Source: Chitinophaga sp. (lineage in GTDB: Bacteria > Bacteroidota > Bacteroidia > Chitinophagales > Chitinophagaceae). From it: a DNA stretch of 64,000 nt. Position 1 is the stretch's first letter; the number at the start of each line of letters is the position of its first letter. The position numbers and the translations under genes were made by a program. The stretch is taken from positions 235,859-299,858 of the forward strand of contig NZ_JAGHZS010000002.1 of assembly GCF_017745275.1 (NCBI RefSeq), given 5' to 3'. The notes below the pieces were generated by a model, which saw only the letters and a program-made list of their open reading frames with translations, did no database searches and was not told the origin of the DNA. Of this stretch, positions 45,442 through 53,702 are shown piece by piece.

Positions 45442-48234
45442 ATGAAGAAATTAATTTTACTACTCCTTTGCATGCTCACCTTTACGCGATTCTCTATGGC
45501 TCAACAGGCCAGGGTAAAAGGATCTGTCGTAGATACACTCAATCACGCTGCCCTTTCCAATTCAGTGGTGGCGCTGCTTCAGGCCAAAGATTCCATGCTG
45601 GTTAAGTTTGTACGCAGTAATGAACAGGGACATTTTGAGCTGAATAAAATACCGGCCGGAAAGTATGTACTCCTGATTAGTTACCCGGCATTCGCTGACT
45701 ACGTAGAGCCGTTAACGTTATCGGATACTTCCGCGGTGAATGTAGGAAAAGTGATGCTGACACAAAAGTCCCGGTTATTAAACGAAGTAGTTATACAGCA
45801 AAAAGTAGCCGCCATCAAAATAAAAGGAGATACCACCGAATTCAATGCCGCCAGCTTTAAAACCGCCGCCAATGCTTCCGTGGAAGACTTGCTCAAAAAG
45901 TTACCGGGTATACAGGTAAATAGTAAGGGGCAAATTACCGCCCAGGGAGAAACCGTAAAGAAAGTATTGGTAGATGGGGAGGAGTTTTTTGGAGATGACC
46001 CTACACTGGTGACCAAAAATCTGCGGGCGGATATGGTGGACAAGGTACAGTTGTATGACAAGAAAAGCGATCAGGCAGCCTTTACCGGAGTAGATGACGG
46101 AGAGAAAAGCCGAACGTTGAACATACAACTGAAAGAAGACAAGAAGCGGGGCTATTTTGGGAAAGTAGCCCTGGGAGCCGGGGACCAGGGCTATCATAGT
46201 AATGAGGCCATGTTGAACGTATTCCGCGGAAAGAAAAAGATATCCGCCTTTGGTATTGTTGCCAATACCGGTAAAATAGGCCTCAGTTGGAGGGACCGGG
46301 AAAAATTTGGTGGTGGTAATGGTGAGCTATCGGTTAACGATGATGGCGATTTTGAATTCAATGGCGGCGGCGGCGACGAGCTGGATAGCTGGAGTGGACG
46401 GTATGACAACAACGGCTATCCATTGGTACAAACAGGAGGCCTGCACTACGGTGATAAGTGGAACCGGGATCGTCAAAACCTGAATGCCAACTATAAAATC
46501 ATGAAGCTGTTTGTAGATGGTAGCTCCAACACCATTTCGCAGAATATCCTGAAAGATACCACCTACTATAACAATTCTTCCGAACAGTTTAAAAACAGTA
46601 TCCTCCGCAATCGCATGGATGGTAGTTATGAACACCAGGTAGACTCCAGCTCTTCTATTAAAGTGATGGTCGACGGAGGTATAGATCACAAGATTTCTTC
46701 CATGTTCAATACTTCCGAAGTAGCTATTGGCGCCAATAATAATATGAATATCGTCAACAATACCAACCGGAAAACCTCCTCTGTATCAGATATTGGTGGC
46801 ATCAACAGCAGCCTGTTGTGGCGAAAGAAGTTTAGTAAGCCCAGACGTACCCTTTCTGTATTAGTGGCGGAAAATTATAATCGCACTAACGGAGAAGGTA
46901 CGCTGGACGCGGTGACCAACTTCTACAAGCAGGGACAGGTTGATTCCTTACAAAAAATAGATCAGCGAAAAGTTACCAACAATGAAACCGTAAACGTGAA
47001 TGGAAATATTACCTATACAGAGCCCATATCGAAATCATCGGTACTGTCTTTTACCTATGCGTTGAATGTCAGCAATAACCACTCTAACCGGCTTTCCTAT
47101 AACCAGGGCAGTGATGGGAAATATATGGCACTGGACTCTTTGTATAGCAACGACTACTCCTTTAACATGTTAACGAATAGCGGTGGATTGAACTATGCTT
47201 ATTCAAACAAAAAAATGCGCGTGAGCATTGGAAGTAATGTAGGGTTTAGCAGTTATAGGCAGTCTGATCTTTTTAGTGGTCGTTCACTGAACCGGAATTT
47301 TGCAAACTGGTATCCCAAAGCTGTCTTTCGCTATAACTTCACCCAGCAAAGACGTTTTTCATTTAACTATAACGGCTATACGCAACAACCAGGCATCAAC
47401 GATTTGCAGCCGGTGCGGGTAAATAATGATCCCATGAATATCGTTATTGGAAATCCGGATCTGAAGCCGGCGTTCAACAATAACTTCAACCTGAATTTCT
47501 CTGACTATAAGGTAATGACCCAGCGGAATATCTGGGTAAGCGCTTACTATTCCATTACCAGCAACGCTATCAGCAGTCGTAGTGTACTATCCCCGGATGG
47601 TAAGCAAACCACGCAGTCGGTCAACGTAAATGGCAACAGCAATGGGCGGATCCATGGTAATATCGGCTGGAAGATTGCTCCCTGGGATATGAGGCTTGGA
47701 CCAAGCCTGAATGCCGGGATGAACAGGAATGTGAATTATGTGAACGGGGTATACAATGTGACAAAATCTGCCAATGGTGGATTCGGCTTATATGCTTCGA
47801 AAGGAAAGGATAAAAAGTACGATATCTACCTGGATGCCAGCGCCAACTATAACACCAGTGTATCTTCCATACAAACCAATCTGCGCACCAGCTACTGGAC
47901 GTTTTCCGCTAGTCCTAACGTAGATGTTTATCTGCCTTTGAAAATAATGTTGCATGCCGAGATGAATGGGGAGATCCGCCAGAAAACAACTTTATTCGAC
48001 AAGAATAATAATATGGCCATCATCAATGGATCTGTAACAAAGAAATTTGGAAAGAAAGAATTGATAGAAGCCGTTTTTTCTGTCAACGATATATTGAATC
48101 AGAATATAGGATTTGACAGGTCGGTGAATACCAATACCATTACACAAACAACCCGCAGCACCATTGGCCGTTACGGCATGCTGTCTTTTATCTGGAATTT
48201 TAATAAACTGGGCGCGGCAGCGCCGAAAGAATAG
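45442..48234 (+). CDS. TonB-dependent-receptor-like outer membrane beta-barrel protein
   Basis: From the ATG at 45442 (a TTG at 45433 precedes it) the protein has 930 residues: signal peptide (ending SMAQQ), an N-terminal carboxypeptidase-like domain (about 20-100, VKGSVVDTLNHAALSNSVV), a plug-like region (LLKKLPGIQVNSKGQITAQGE, LVDGEEFFGDDPTLVTKNL), and an outer membrane beta-barrel of the OMP_b-brl_3 group that ends LSFIWNFNK. Such proteins occur with GLPGLI proteins in Bacteroidota, as here with five bases between stop and start. The transported substrate is unknown; no Cys/His-rich metal site is visible. Confidence 0.88.
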   Translation: MKKLILLLLCMLTFTRFSMAQQARVKGSVVDTLNHAALSNSVVALLQAKDSMLVKFVRSNEQGHFELNKIPAGKYVLLISYPAFADYVEPLTLSDTSAVNVGKVMLTQKSRLLNEVVIQQKVAAIKIKGDTTEFNAASFKTAANASVEDLLKKLPGIQVNSKGQITAQGETVKKVLVDGEEFFGDDPTLVTKNLRADMVDKVQLYDKKSDQAAFTGVDDGEKSRTLNIQLKEDKKRGYFGKVALGAGDQGYHSNEAMLNVFRGKKKISAFGIVANTGKIGLSWRDREKFGGGNGELSVNDDGDFEFNGGGGDELDSWSGRYDNNGYPLVQTGGLHYGDKWNRDRQNLNANYKIMKLFVDGSSNTISQNILKDTTYYNNSSEQFKNSILRNRMDGSYEHQVDSSSSIKVMVDGGIDHKISSMFNTSEVAIGANNNMNIVNNTNRKTSSVSDIGGINSSLLWRKKFSKPRRTLSVLVAENYNRTNGEGTLDAVTNFYKQGQVDSLQKIDQRKVTNNETVNVNGNITYTEPISKSSVLSFTYALNVSNNHSNRLSYNQGSDGKYMALDSLYSNDYSFNMLTNSGGLNYAYSNKKMRVSIGSNVGFSSYRQSDLFSGRSLNRNFANWYPKAVFRYNFTQQRRFSFNYNGYTQQPGINDLQPVRVNNDPMNIVIGNPDLKPAFNNNFNLNFSDYKVMTQRNIWVSAYYSITSNAISSRSVLSPDGKQTTQSVNVNGNSNGRIHGNIGWKIAPWDMRLGPSLNAGMNRNVNYVNGVYNVTKSANGGFGLYASKGKDKKYDIYLDASANYNTSVSSIQTNLRTSYWTFSASPNVDVYLPLKIMLHAEMNGEIRQKTTLFDKNNNMAIINGSVTKKFGKKELIEAVFSVNDILNQNIGFDRSVNTNTITQTTRSTIGRYGMLSFIWNFNKLGAAAPKE

Positions 48235-48239
48235 TAGCT

Positions 48240-49010
48240 ATGAAAAACAGTAGTCGAAAATTAGGTTTGCTCCTGATGCTGGTGACGATGGCTTTTTCCG
48301 TTCAGGCGCAACAAGCTATGTTTCTCCAGCAGGGACGCATAGAATACGAAAAGCGGGTGAATCTGCAGGCACGCATGAAAGAGATGTCTGGAGAGGAAGA
48401 AAGTTCGTGGTCGGAGAGTATCAGGAAAAGCATGCCACAATACCAGGTAACTTATTTCAATTATTCCTTTGCCGGGAACACCAGTTTATATCAGCCTGGA
48501 AGAGATAACTCGGCAGAGAATAAAACTTCGCTATGGGGAGAAGGCCCCGCAGAGGAAAATGTGGTATACTCCCGGCTAGACAGCATGCAGAGCATTTCAC
48601 AGAAAAAAGTATTTGAGCAATTGTTCCTGGTAAAGGATTCTATTCGTACTATCCGCTGGAAAATAACGGATGAAACCCGTAAAATCGCGGGGTTTGATTG
48701 TCGCCGGGCCAATGCCATCATTATGGATTCTATTTATGTAGTAGCATTTTATACGGAGGCCATTATTACCCCGGGTGGTCCGGAATCATTCAATGGGCTG
48801 CCGGGTATGATACTGGGAGTGGCATTACCCCACGAGCATATTACCTGGTTTGCCACCAAAGTATTGGTAGATGATATCAAAGAAGGGACCATTAAGCCGC
48901 CAGTTAAGGGAAAACCGGTAGATAACAAGGGGATGAGTGTTGCGGTAGAAAAGAGTATTGGCAAATGGGGGAATTGGGGAAAGGCGCATATTAAGGCAAT
49001 TATGTTATAA
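48240..49010 (+). CDS. GLPGLI family protein
   Basis: The 256-residue protein has a signal peptide (ending SVQAQQ) and the family mark GLPGMILGV within FNGLPGMILGVALPHEHITW. The rest is beta-rich with conserved acidic and aromatic residues (DETRKIAGFDCRRANAI). GLPGLI proteins are Bacteroidota-specific, exported and found next to outer-membrane receptor genes; their mechanism is unknown. Its start is five bases after the stop of the beta-barrel gene, and the pair should be co-transcribed. It is followed after 26 bases by the AraC gene, which may belong to the same run. Confidence 0.92.
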   Translation: MKNSSRKLGLLLMLVTMAFSVQAQQAMFLQQGRIEYEKRVNLQARMKEMSGEEESSWSESIRKSMPQYQVTYFNYSFAGNTSLYQPGRDNSAENKTSLWGEGPAEENVVYSRLDSMQSISQKKVFEQLFLVKDSIRTIRWKITDETRKIAGFDCRRANAIIMDSIYVVAFYTEAIITPGGPESFNGLPGMILGVALPHEHITWFATKVLVDDIKEGTIKPPVKGKPVDNKGMSVAVEKSIGKWGNWGKAHIKAIML

Positions 49011-49036
49011 TTGCAGTTGACAAGGTCAATGATGGT

Positions 49037-49834
49037 ATGCAAAAATCACCTTATATCCGGGCACTGTATGCTCCTGTTCAGCCAGGCCTGAAGCAGGCGG
49101 AAGGTGGTGTGATGTACCAGGAATGCTTACCGCATGCGGGTTTACAAGAGGTGATTTATTGTTACTGGGAGTTGAAAACGGAATGCAGGTTAGCGGCGCC
49201 TTATCAGTACCGGGTGGTGGCTGATGGCTGTATAGATATTTTTTTTGAGCGGCATAACCCAACAGCCGCGGTGGTGATGGGCTTCTCAGACGCTTATACG
49301 GAGTTTCCGCTGCCTGCTGCTTTTCATTATGTGGGTGTGCGCTTTTTACCCGGTATGTTTCCTGTTTTGTACAAGGTGAATGCGGCCGAATTGGCGCATA
49401 AGGAAACGCCTCTTGCGGATATCACCACTCACTTCCTCCGGGAAGATCTTCCCGGGGCCTTGTCTTTAATGGACATTAAATGCAGGCTGGATGCCCACTT
49501 CCTAAAGTTGCTGTCTGCCACAGATCTCCCGGCAGACAATCGTTTTTATGAATCTTTAGACCTGATTTTACGTACTGCCGGTAGGGTGAGTATTGAAAAG
49601 GAGTTGCCGTGGGGCATCAGTTCCCGGCAGTTGCGGCGTTTGTTTGCCGGTTATATCGGGGATACGCCGAAGGCATTTAGCAATGTGGTACGCTTTCAGC
49701 ATCTGTTACGCTCTCCTTTGCCGGTGCTGAAAAACAGGTTGTACCTGGATGCCGGTTATTATGACCAGGCGCATTTTATTAAGGTATTTAAAGCCTTATA
49801 CGGTCTTACTCCCTCCCAGGTATTCGATAAATAG
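49037..49834 (+). CDS. AraC family transcriptional regulator
   Basis: The 265-residue protein has an N-terminal beta-rich domain of the type seen before AraC DNA-binding domains in Bacteroidota (VMYQECLPHAGLQEVIYCYWELKTECRLAAP, then CIDIFFERHNPTAAVVMGF) and a C-terminal double helix-turn-helix (about 175-265, GISSRQLRRLFAGYIGDTPKAFSNVVRFQHLL, GYYDQAHFIKVFKALYGLTPSQVF). The effector is unknown. It lies directly after the GLPGLI gene on the same strand, and the VOC gene at 49902 follows. Confidence 0.9.
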   Translation: MQKSPYIRALYAPVQPGLKQAEGGVMYQECLPHAGLQEVIYCYWELKTECRLAAPYQYRVVADGCIDIFFERHNPTAAVVMGFSDAYTEFPLPAAFHYVGVRFLPGMFPVLYKVNAAELAHKETPLADITTHFLREDLPGALSLMDIKCRLDAHFLKLLSATDLPADNRFYESLDLILRTAGRVSIEKELPWGISSRQLRRLFAGYIGDTPKAFSNVVRFQHLLRSPLPVLKNRLYLDAGYYDQAHFIKVFKALYGLTPSQVFDK

Positions 49835-49901
49835 TTTGTCCGTTTTTTACAATGCCGGTGCTCTCTCCCCGCTTAATTTTGTGGTCATAAAATTTCAGAT
49901 C

Positions 49902-50351
49902 ATGAAACGATGGTTGTTAGCAGGAATTTTTTCTTTCCTTTTTTTTCCACTTTATTCACAAATAAAACCGGTGACCATGAAATTAAATGCAGGCATTATT
50001 ACCCATAAGATAGCAGCAAGTAAAAAATTTTATACAGAGATATTGGGCTTCGGGGTAGCATTTGAAAACGATTTTTACCTCCTGCTGCATACCCCCGATA
50101 GTAGTGCTATGCTAAGCTTTTTACTGCCGGATCATGCTTCCCAGCAACCGTTGTTCCGTCCTGCCTTTGCCGGCAAAGGGATATACCTGACGATAGAGGT
50201 AGCCGACGTTGACGCGTTATATCAGCAGATCAAAGCGAAAGGAGCGGAGATCTTAATTGAGCTTCGAAACGAGCCATGGGGCGACCGTCACTTCGCCATC
50301 CAGGATCCTAATGGGGTGGGGATAGACCTGGTTACTTACGCTCAGCCATAA
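49902..50351 (+). CDS. VOC family (glyoxalase-like) protein with signal peptide
   Basis: From the ATG at 49902 the protein has 149 residues. The first 22 (MKRWLLAGIFSFLFFPLYSQ) read as a signal peptide; the body is one VOC module (LNAGIITHKIAASKKFYTEILGFGVAFENDFYLLLHT, then FAGKGIYLTIEVADVDALYQQIKAKGAEI and FAIQDPNGVGIDLV with a metal-ligand-like acidic pattern). The single module would need to pair to form a full site. An internal Met at 49977 would give a normal cytosolic VOC protein. Function, such as bleomycin-type resistance or glyoxalase, is not resolved. It follows the AraC gene by 67 bases. Confidence 0.85.
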   Translation: MKRWLLAGIFSFLFFPLYSQIKPVTMKLNAGIITHKIAASKKFYTEILGFGVAFENDFYLLLHTPDSSAMLSFLLPDHASQQPLFRPAFAGKGIYLTIEVADVDALYQQIKAKGAEILIELRNEPWGDRHFAIQDPNGVGIDLVTYAQP

Positions 50352-50456
50352 ACGACGTTAACATTTTTTTAAGCTAAAGAAATCTTAAAACGCGGTGGAT
50401 GGCCCATAAAGGGGAACCATTTTTGTTTTATGCCAGGTAACTAAAAAATTTTAACC

Positions 50457-50714
50457 ATGGCAAAGCAAAGCAAGGACGCAGTAAAACAAGAAATTCAGGA
50501 ACTGGCCATCGGTAACTATAAAAGTTACCCTGCTGATTACGAAGAAGCACCGGCAGCGGTTTTACAGAATATCCAGTCATTAGCCAAAGGCTATTGGGAT
50601 TGCCGCGAATTCAGAGAGGTAGCGCGTGATGAGCAGTTAGGCATTCAGTTGGCGGACTATCAGCACTGGACAAGAGAAGCCTATGATGTCTTTTTGAAAG
50701 CCAATATGAATTAG
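50457..50714 (+). CDS. Small hypothetical protein (85 aa)
   Basis: The reading frame gives 85 residues with no signal peptide or membrane segment. Charge is near neutral with several Tyr, Gln and Glu (SYPADYEEAPAAVLQNIQSLAKGYWDCREFREVARDEQLGIQLADYQHWTREAY). I do not recognise a family. It has a plausible start at 50457 with an A-rich leader and a terminator 26 bases after its stop, which supports a real single-gene transcript. Confidence 0.7.
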   Translation: MAKQSKDAVKQEIQELAIGNYKSYPADYEEAPAAVLQNIQSLAKGYWDCREFREVARDEQLGIQLADYQHWTREAYDVFLKANMN

Positions 50715-50739
50715 TGTCATCCTTTTTACTACCCCGATG

Positions 50740-50774
50740 GCCCCCCTGCGACTAAGTTGGGGGGCATTTTTTTT
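50740..50774 (+). terminator. Terminator after the small hypothetical gene
   Basis: A seven-base GC stem, GCCCCCC (50740-50746) and GGGGGGC (50759-50765), with a 12-base loop is followed by A and then nine T residues. Confidence 0.9.
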
Positions 50775-50838
50775 TAAATCTGCAACTATTTCTGGTCAAG
50801 GGTTGTTTAATTATGACGGTGGATTCACTGCCATATAA

Positions 50839-50868
50839 TGTAGTGGGCACTACACCTGCTTAGCTTTG
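50839..50868 (+). promoter_or_regulatory. Palindrome and perfect -7 box upstream of hypothetical secreted protein
   Basis: TGTAGTG-GG-CACTACA (50839-50854) is a 16-base palindrome. TAGCTTTG (50861-50868), six bases later, matches the Bacteroidota TAnnTTTG box exactly. The palindrome would overlap the -33 region, so it is placed for a repressor. It lies about 100 bases before the gene at 50968. Confidence 0.6.
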
Positions 50869-50967
50869 ACAAAACTGCTTTTACACCCCATACAGAGCCG
50901 GTGTTCGTAACTCCTTGATTGCATTGGGCTTGTGGCTGAACCTGCCATTAACCAAAAATTTCAGCGC

Positions 50968-51501
50968 ATGAAACAGTTTTTATGTTTGTTGATGATCCTG
51001 GGTGCCGCATGGCCGTTGTGCGCTCAGAATGCACCAGTTGCAGCAGTTGTTAAGCAGGATGAGGACCTGGTAACACAGATATTTGGAAAGAATAAGGAAT
51101 CGTTGCTGGATGATTTATTACAGATTTCTCCGGTGGAGATGCAGGCCTTCCAGGCTACCTTCCTTGAATATGAAACAGAGAAAAGCCCGTGGCTGTCGGA
51201 GCGTATCGCGTTATTAAAGATGTATAATGAGGAGTTTTCATCCCTCGATGAACGTAAATTAAACTCCCTGACCAGGCAGATGATCAACAACGACCTGGAG
51301 TTTGGGCGCTTACAAATGCGTTATTTCCGGCGGATGAACAAGTTGTTAGGCGCTACCAGGGCGGCAAAGTTCTTCCAGCTGGACAATTACCTGGAGCAGT
51401 CGTCCAGGGCATTTATTCAAAACAAGCTACCTTTTATTAAAGAGTTGGAAACGGATCGGCAGGAATTTATTCATGGTGGCCGGCCGTTAACCAGCAGGTA
51501 A
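50968..51501 (+). CDS. Hypothetical secreted helical protein
   Basis: From the ATG at 50968 the protein has 177 residues with a signal peptide (MKQFLCLLMILGAAWPLCAQN). The mature part is alpha-helical and charged (EMQAFQATFLEYETEKSPWLSERIALLKMYNEEFSSLDERKLNSLTRQMINNDLEFGRLQMRYFRRMNK), and could form a helical bundle or coiled coil. A GTG frame to 50932 is open but has no signal peptide, so I use the internal ATG. I do not recognise the family. The palindrome and perfect -7 box upstream suggest it is regulated by an unknown factor. Confidence 0.78.
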   Translation: MKQFLCLLMILGAAWPLCAQNAPVAAVVKQDEDLVTQIFGKNKESLLDDLLQISPVEMQAFQATFLEYETEKSPWLSERIALLKMYNEEFSSLDERKLNSLTRQMINNDLEFGRLQMRYFRRMNKLLGATRAAKFFQLDNYLEQSSRAFIQNKLPFIKELETDRQEFIHGGRPLTSR

Positions 51502-51509
51502 CATCCTGA

Positions 51510-51947
51510 TCAGGGTTCTTCCACAAAATCCTCGCTGCGTGGAATGGCATTGAATTTTTCGAGCAAGTCTGCCGGGAGTGCTGCCAGCTTCCGTTTGCGG
51601 GTATCTATCCAGGCGCCGTCTACCTGTATGGTAGCTGATTTGGTGCCGTCACCCCTGTAAATTTCGTGCCTGATAGACCAGCGCGATGCATCTGCTTTGC
51701 ATTTCGTCAGTTCGCAGGTGACCTGTACTTTATCGTTGGGGCCTATTTCCCGGTGGTAAAGCAGTTCTTCGCGGAAGAGGATAGGTCCTACCTGTAGCTG
51801 TATAAAGTGGCTGGCATCCAGTCCTACCTTTTCCAGGAGGGATAAACGTGCCTGGGCGGCAAAGTCGGCGTAGGCCGAGTGCCGCAGGTGCATATTAGCA
51901 TCTACCTGTGCCCATAATACGGGTCCTTCAAAGAATACGTTGTTCAT
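51510..51947 (-). CDS. Acyl-CoA thioesterase (hotdog fold, YbgC/FcbC type)
   Basis: The 145-residue length and pattern fit the 4HBT hotdog family: LWAQVDANMHLRHSAYADFAAQARLSLLEKVGLD contains the active-site Asp region (D17 near the HMRH segment), followed by beta strands FREELLYHREIGPNDKVQVTCELTKCK and ATIQVDGAWIDTRKRKLAALP. Members hydrolyse short to medium acyl-CoA or related thioesters in the cytosol. It is monocistronic, eight bases from the convergent stop at 51501, with no clear partner gene. Confidence 0.85.
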   Translation of the reverse strand: MNNVFFEGPVLWAQVDANMHLRHSAYADFAAQARLSLLEKVGLDASHFIQLQVGPILFREELLYHREIGPNDKVQVTCELTKCKADASRWSIRHEIYRGDGTKSATIQVDGAWIDTRKRKLAALPADLLEKFNAIPRSEDFVEEP

Positions 51948-52029
51948 CTTTAAATTTACGAAAAAGCGGTAGAAATGATAGGGTGGCTCCGGGAAAGCTA
52001 TCGATAACGGCTATACGTAAATAATAAAA

Positions 52030-52046
52030 GCCTGCCATGGGCAGGC
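52030..52046 (-). other. Small hairpin upstream of the thioesterase gene
   Basis: GCCTGCC (52030-52036) pairs with GGCAGGC (52040-52046); on the minus strand a T-rich stretch follows. It lies in the leader of the thioesterase gene, where it might attenuate transcription; alternatively it isolates the gene from antisense transcription. Low confidence. Confidence 0.3.
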
Positions 52047-52107
52047 GTATTAATGAAAAAAAACAATAAAAAAAAGTAAAACAAATTTTTTTAGAATCAA
52101 TTCGTGT

Positions 52108-52117
52108 TATACTTTCG
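52108..52117 (+). promoter_or_regulatory. Candidate -7 promoter box of the tRNA-Ser gene
   Basis: TATACTTTCG is close to TAnnTTTG and lies seven bases before the first base of the tRNA, the usual position for a tRNA promoter in this phylum. Its -33 partner is not clear in the T-rich stretch upstream. Confidence 0.4.
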
Positions 52118-52123
52118 CGGCAT

Positions 52124-52208
52124 GGAGAGTTGGCAGAGCGGTCGATTGCGGCAGTCTTGAAAACTGTTGACTGTAACAGGTCCCGGGGTTCGAATCCCTG
52201 ACTCTCCG
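52124..52208 (+). tRNA. tRNA-Ser (anticodon UGA)
   Basis: An 85-base tRNA with acceptor stem GGAGAGT/ACTCTCC, discriminator G, and anticodon loop CTTGAAA with anticodon TGA. The anticodon stem is GCAGT/ACTGT (one G-U pair), a long variable arm follows (class II), and the T arm holds GGTTCGAATCC. CCA is not encoded. It reads UCA codons by standard pairing. It stands just upstream of the unusual gene cluster at 52538. Confidence 0.95.
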
Positions 52209-52537
52209 CCCAGAAACTGTAAATTATTAGAAAAACCTGCAGAACATTAAGTTCGGGCAGGTTTTTTTATGCCTTTACTTTTTCTTACATAGCGTTGTAA
52301 TGTTTTTACCGTTTACCTCAATAACTGATACGAGCAGATACTTTAAGAGAGTTGAAGTAAGAAATACTATCCGGCGAATAAAAGATGTGCAACAGAACAT
52401 TCTGGTGTGATGTTTTGTTTATGTAGGTATTAATGCAATAAGCGAGAAAGCGACCAAAATTGATAGTACGCGAACGCCGTGTGTCCCGGTGTGTCATGGG
52501 ATAAATTTTTAAAGATTATAGTAAAAACTGGTTGTTC
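52209..52537 (+). other. Gap of 329 bases between tRNA-Ser and cyclase-like gene
   Basis: This holds a terminator for the tRNA (52231-52268; AAAACCTGC pairs with GCAGGTTTT and an inner GAAC/GTTC stem, then seven T residues). The remainder, to 52537, has no ORF above about 15 codons and no clear gene. It probably carries the promoter of the downstream cluster, though no perfect TAnnTTTG box was found. Confidence 0.6.
52231..52268 (+). terminator. Terminator after tRNA-Ser
   Basis: An outer stem AAACCTGC with GCAGGTTT and an inner GAAC/GTTC stem precede a run of seven T residues, 23 bases downstream of the tRNA. Confidence 0.85.
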
Positions 52538-53623
52538 ATGAGTATTTCGGATAGTGCCCTTGCAGGCAGCATCGGAAAGGGTTTAACTTTTTTATACCAC
52601 CATCAGTTACTCCACGGGGAATTCCTAAATTATTATTCGGATTCGGAAGACATGCTTGCTCCATGTTCTCCGCAAAGCCTTTCTTTTAATACGCCTGTGG
52701 TATGTTACGCTATGTCTTTTCTTTCACAGGACTACGAAAGAGCTGATGAGATCATTGCTAAAGCCATTCACTTTTTAAGGGCGCATTCACAGTATGGTGT
52801 ATGGAGTTTTGTCAGTAAAATAAATAAAGTTTATACCTGTTTACCCTTTGATGTAGATAGCACCTCTCTGGCTGCACATGTATTCAGGGAAAGAGGAGAA
52901 CAATATCCGGGAGATACACATACAACGAAGATTATTCTCGCCAATAGAAATCGTAAAGACTTATTTTATACCTGGATTTTACCACGCTTTAGTTCGAAGT
53001 ATAGTAAACCTTTTTTACGAACAGCGCTGCATGTTCTTTTTGATCCAATCAGGCATATCGTTTTCTGGAACTGGAGCGACTGCAACTATTCAAATATAGA
53101 CTGGGGGGTGAATGCCAACGTGTTATTCTTCCTGGGAGACAGACCGGAAACCCAGTCGGTAATCTCTTCCATGATCGATATTATTATTGAAAATAGAGAG
53201 TCCACCTGCGATAAGTGGTATCGCAACCCTTTTGTTATCTATTATTTTTTCTCAAAGAATTATTATAAAGGTATTACAAAGCTGGAGCCCATCAGGCAAC
53301 CAATTATCAACAGGATTACTGCCCGGGCGCATCCGGATGGAAGAATTGGCAACAGCTTATTTGATACATGTTTGAGCGTATGTGTGTTATTGAATTTGAA
53401 TTTTCATTCAACCATTGTTGATAAGGCTATTCAATATATTGTGTCTGCCCAGCACGAGTATGGCAATTGGGAGCGCTGGGCGCTTTTTTCTTCGGGAAAT
53501 ATTAAAAAGGGTTATGCAGGCGCGGAAGAGGTGACAACAGCTTTCTGCCTGGAAGCACTGGCGAGATATAGAAAGATAAAAATTAAGCAGCATCAGCGGG
53601 AGGTGGCAGATACACTATCCTGA
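52538..53623 (+). CDS. Short terpene-cyclase/prenyltransferase-like alpha-barrel protein
   Basis: The 361-residue protein (ATG at 52538; a TTG at 52532 precedes it) has at least three QW-like repeats of the squalene/terpene cyclase family: FLYHHQLLHGEF (residues about 18-29), FLRAHSQYGVW (79-89) and YIVSAQHEYGNW (300-311), with helical repeats between. Residues 105-109 are DVDST, at the place where class II cyclases carry DxDD or DxDTT acid motifs. The length fits one alpha/alpha barrel (about half of squalene-hopene cyclase). It has no signal peptide, no zinc motif as in LanC, and no known full-length relative that I recognise. It opens a run of five genes with an ABC exporter, two glycosyltransferases and a UbiA protein; a cyclase or binding role for isoprenoid lipids is inference. 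Confidence 0.7.
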   Translation: MSISDSALAGSIGKGLTFLYHHQLLHGEFLNYYSDSEDMLAPCSPQSLSFNTPVVCYAMSFLSQDYERADEIIAKAIHFLRAHSQYGVWSFVSKINKVYTCLPFDVDSTSLAAHVFRERGEQYPGDTHTTKIILANRNRKDLFYTWILPRFSSKYSKPFLRTALHVLFDPIRHIVFWNWSDCNYSNIDWGVNANVLFFLGDRPETQSVISSMIDIIIENRESTCDKWYRNPFVIYYFFSKNYYKGITKLEPIRQPIINRITARAHPDGRIGNSLFDTCLSVCVLLNLNFHSTIVDKAIQYIVSAQHEYGNWERWALFSSGNIKKGYAGAEEVTTAFCLEALARYRKIKIKQHQREVADTLS

Positions 53624-53643
53624 GAAATGAGTAGCCATACGCT

Positions 53644-53657
53644 GCTATTTGAATAGC
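53644..53657 (+). other. Small hairpin between cyclase-like and ABC genes
   Basis: GCTATT-TG-AATAGC forms a perfect six-base hairpin in the 79-base gap before the ABC transporter. There is no T-run, so it is probably not a terminator but could affect mRNA processing or translation. Confidence 0.3.
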
Positions 53658-53702
53658 GGGTTTGTGCTGATATTGGTGAACAGATAAAGTATTTGGTTGC
53701 AA

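Noticed and set aside
52209..52537. Small precursor peptide gene between tRNA-Ser and the cyclase-like gene
   Set aside because: Only frames of up to about 15 codons were found, with no leader-type or core-like pattern.
52538..53623. Assignment as a LanC-like lanthionine cyclase
   Set aside because: No zinc-binding CHG or Cys/His pattern; the repeats match QW motifs instead, and no precursor peptide is seen.
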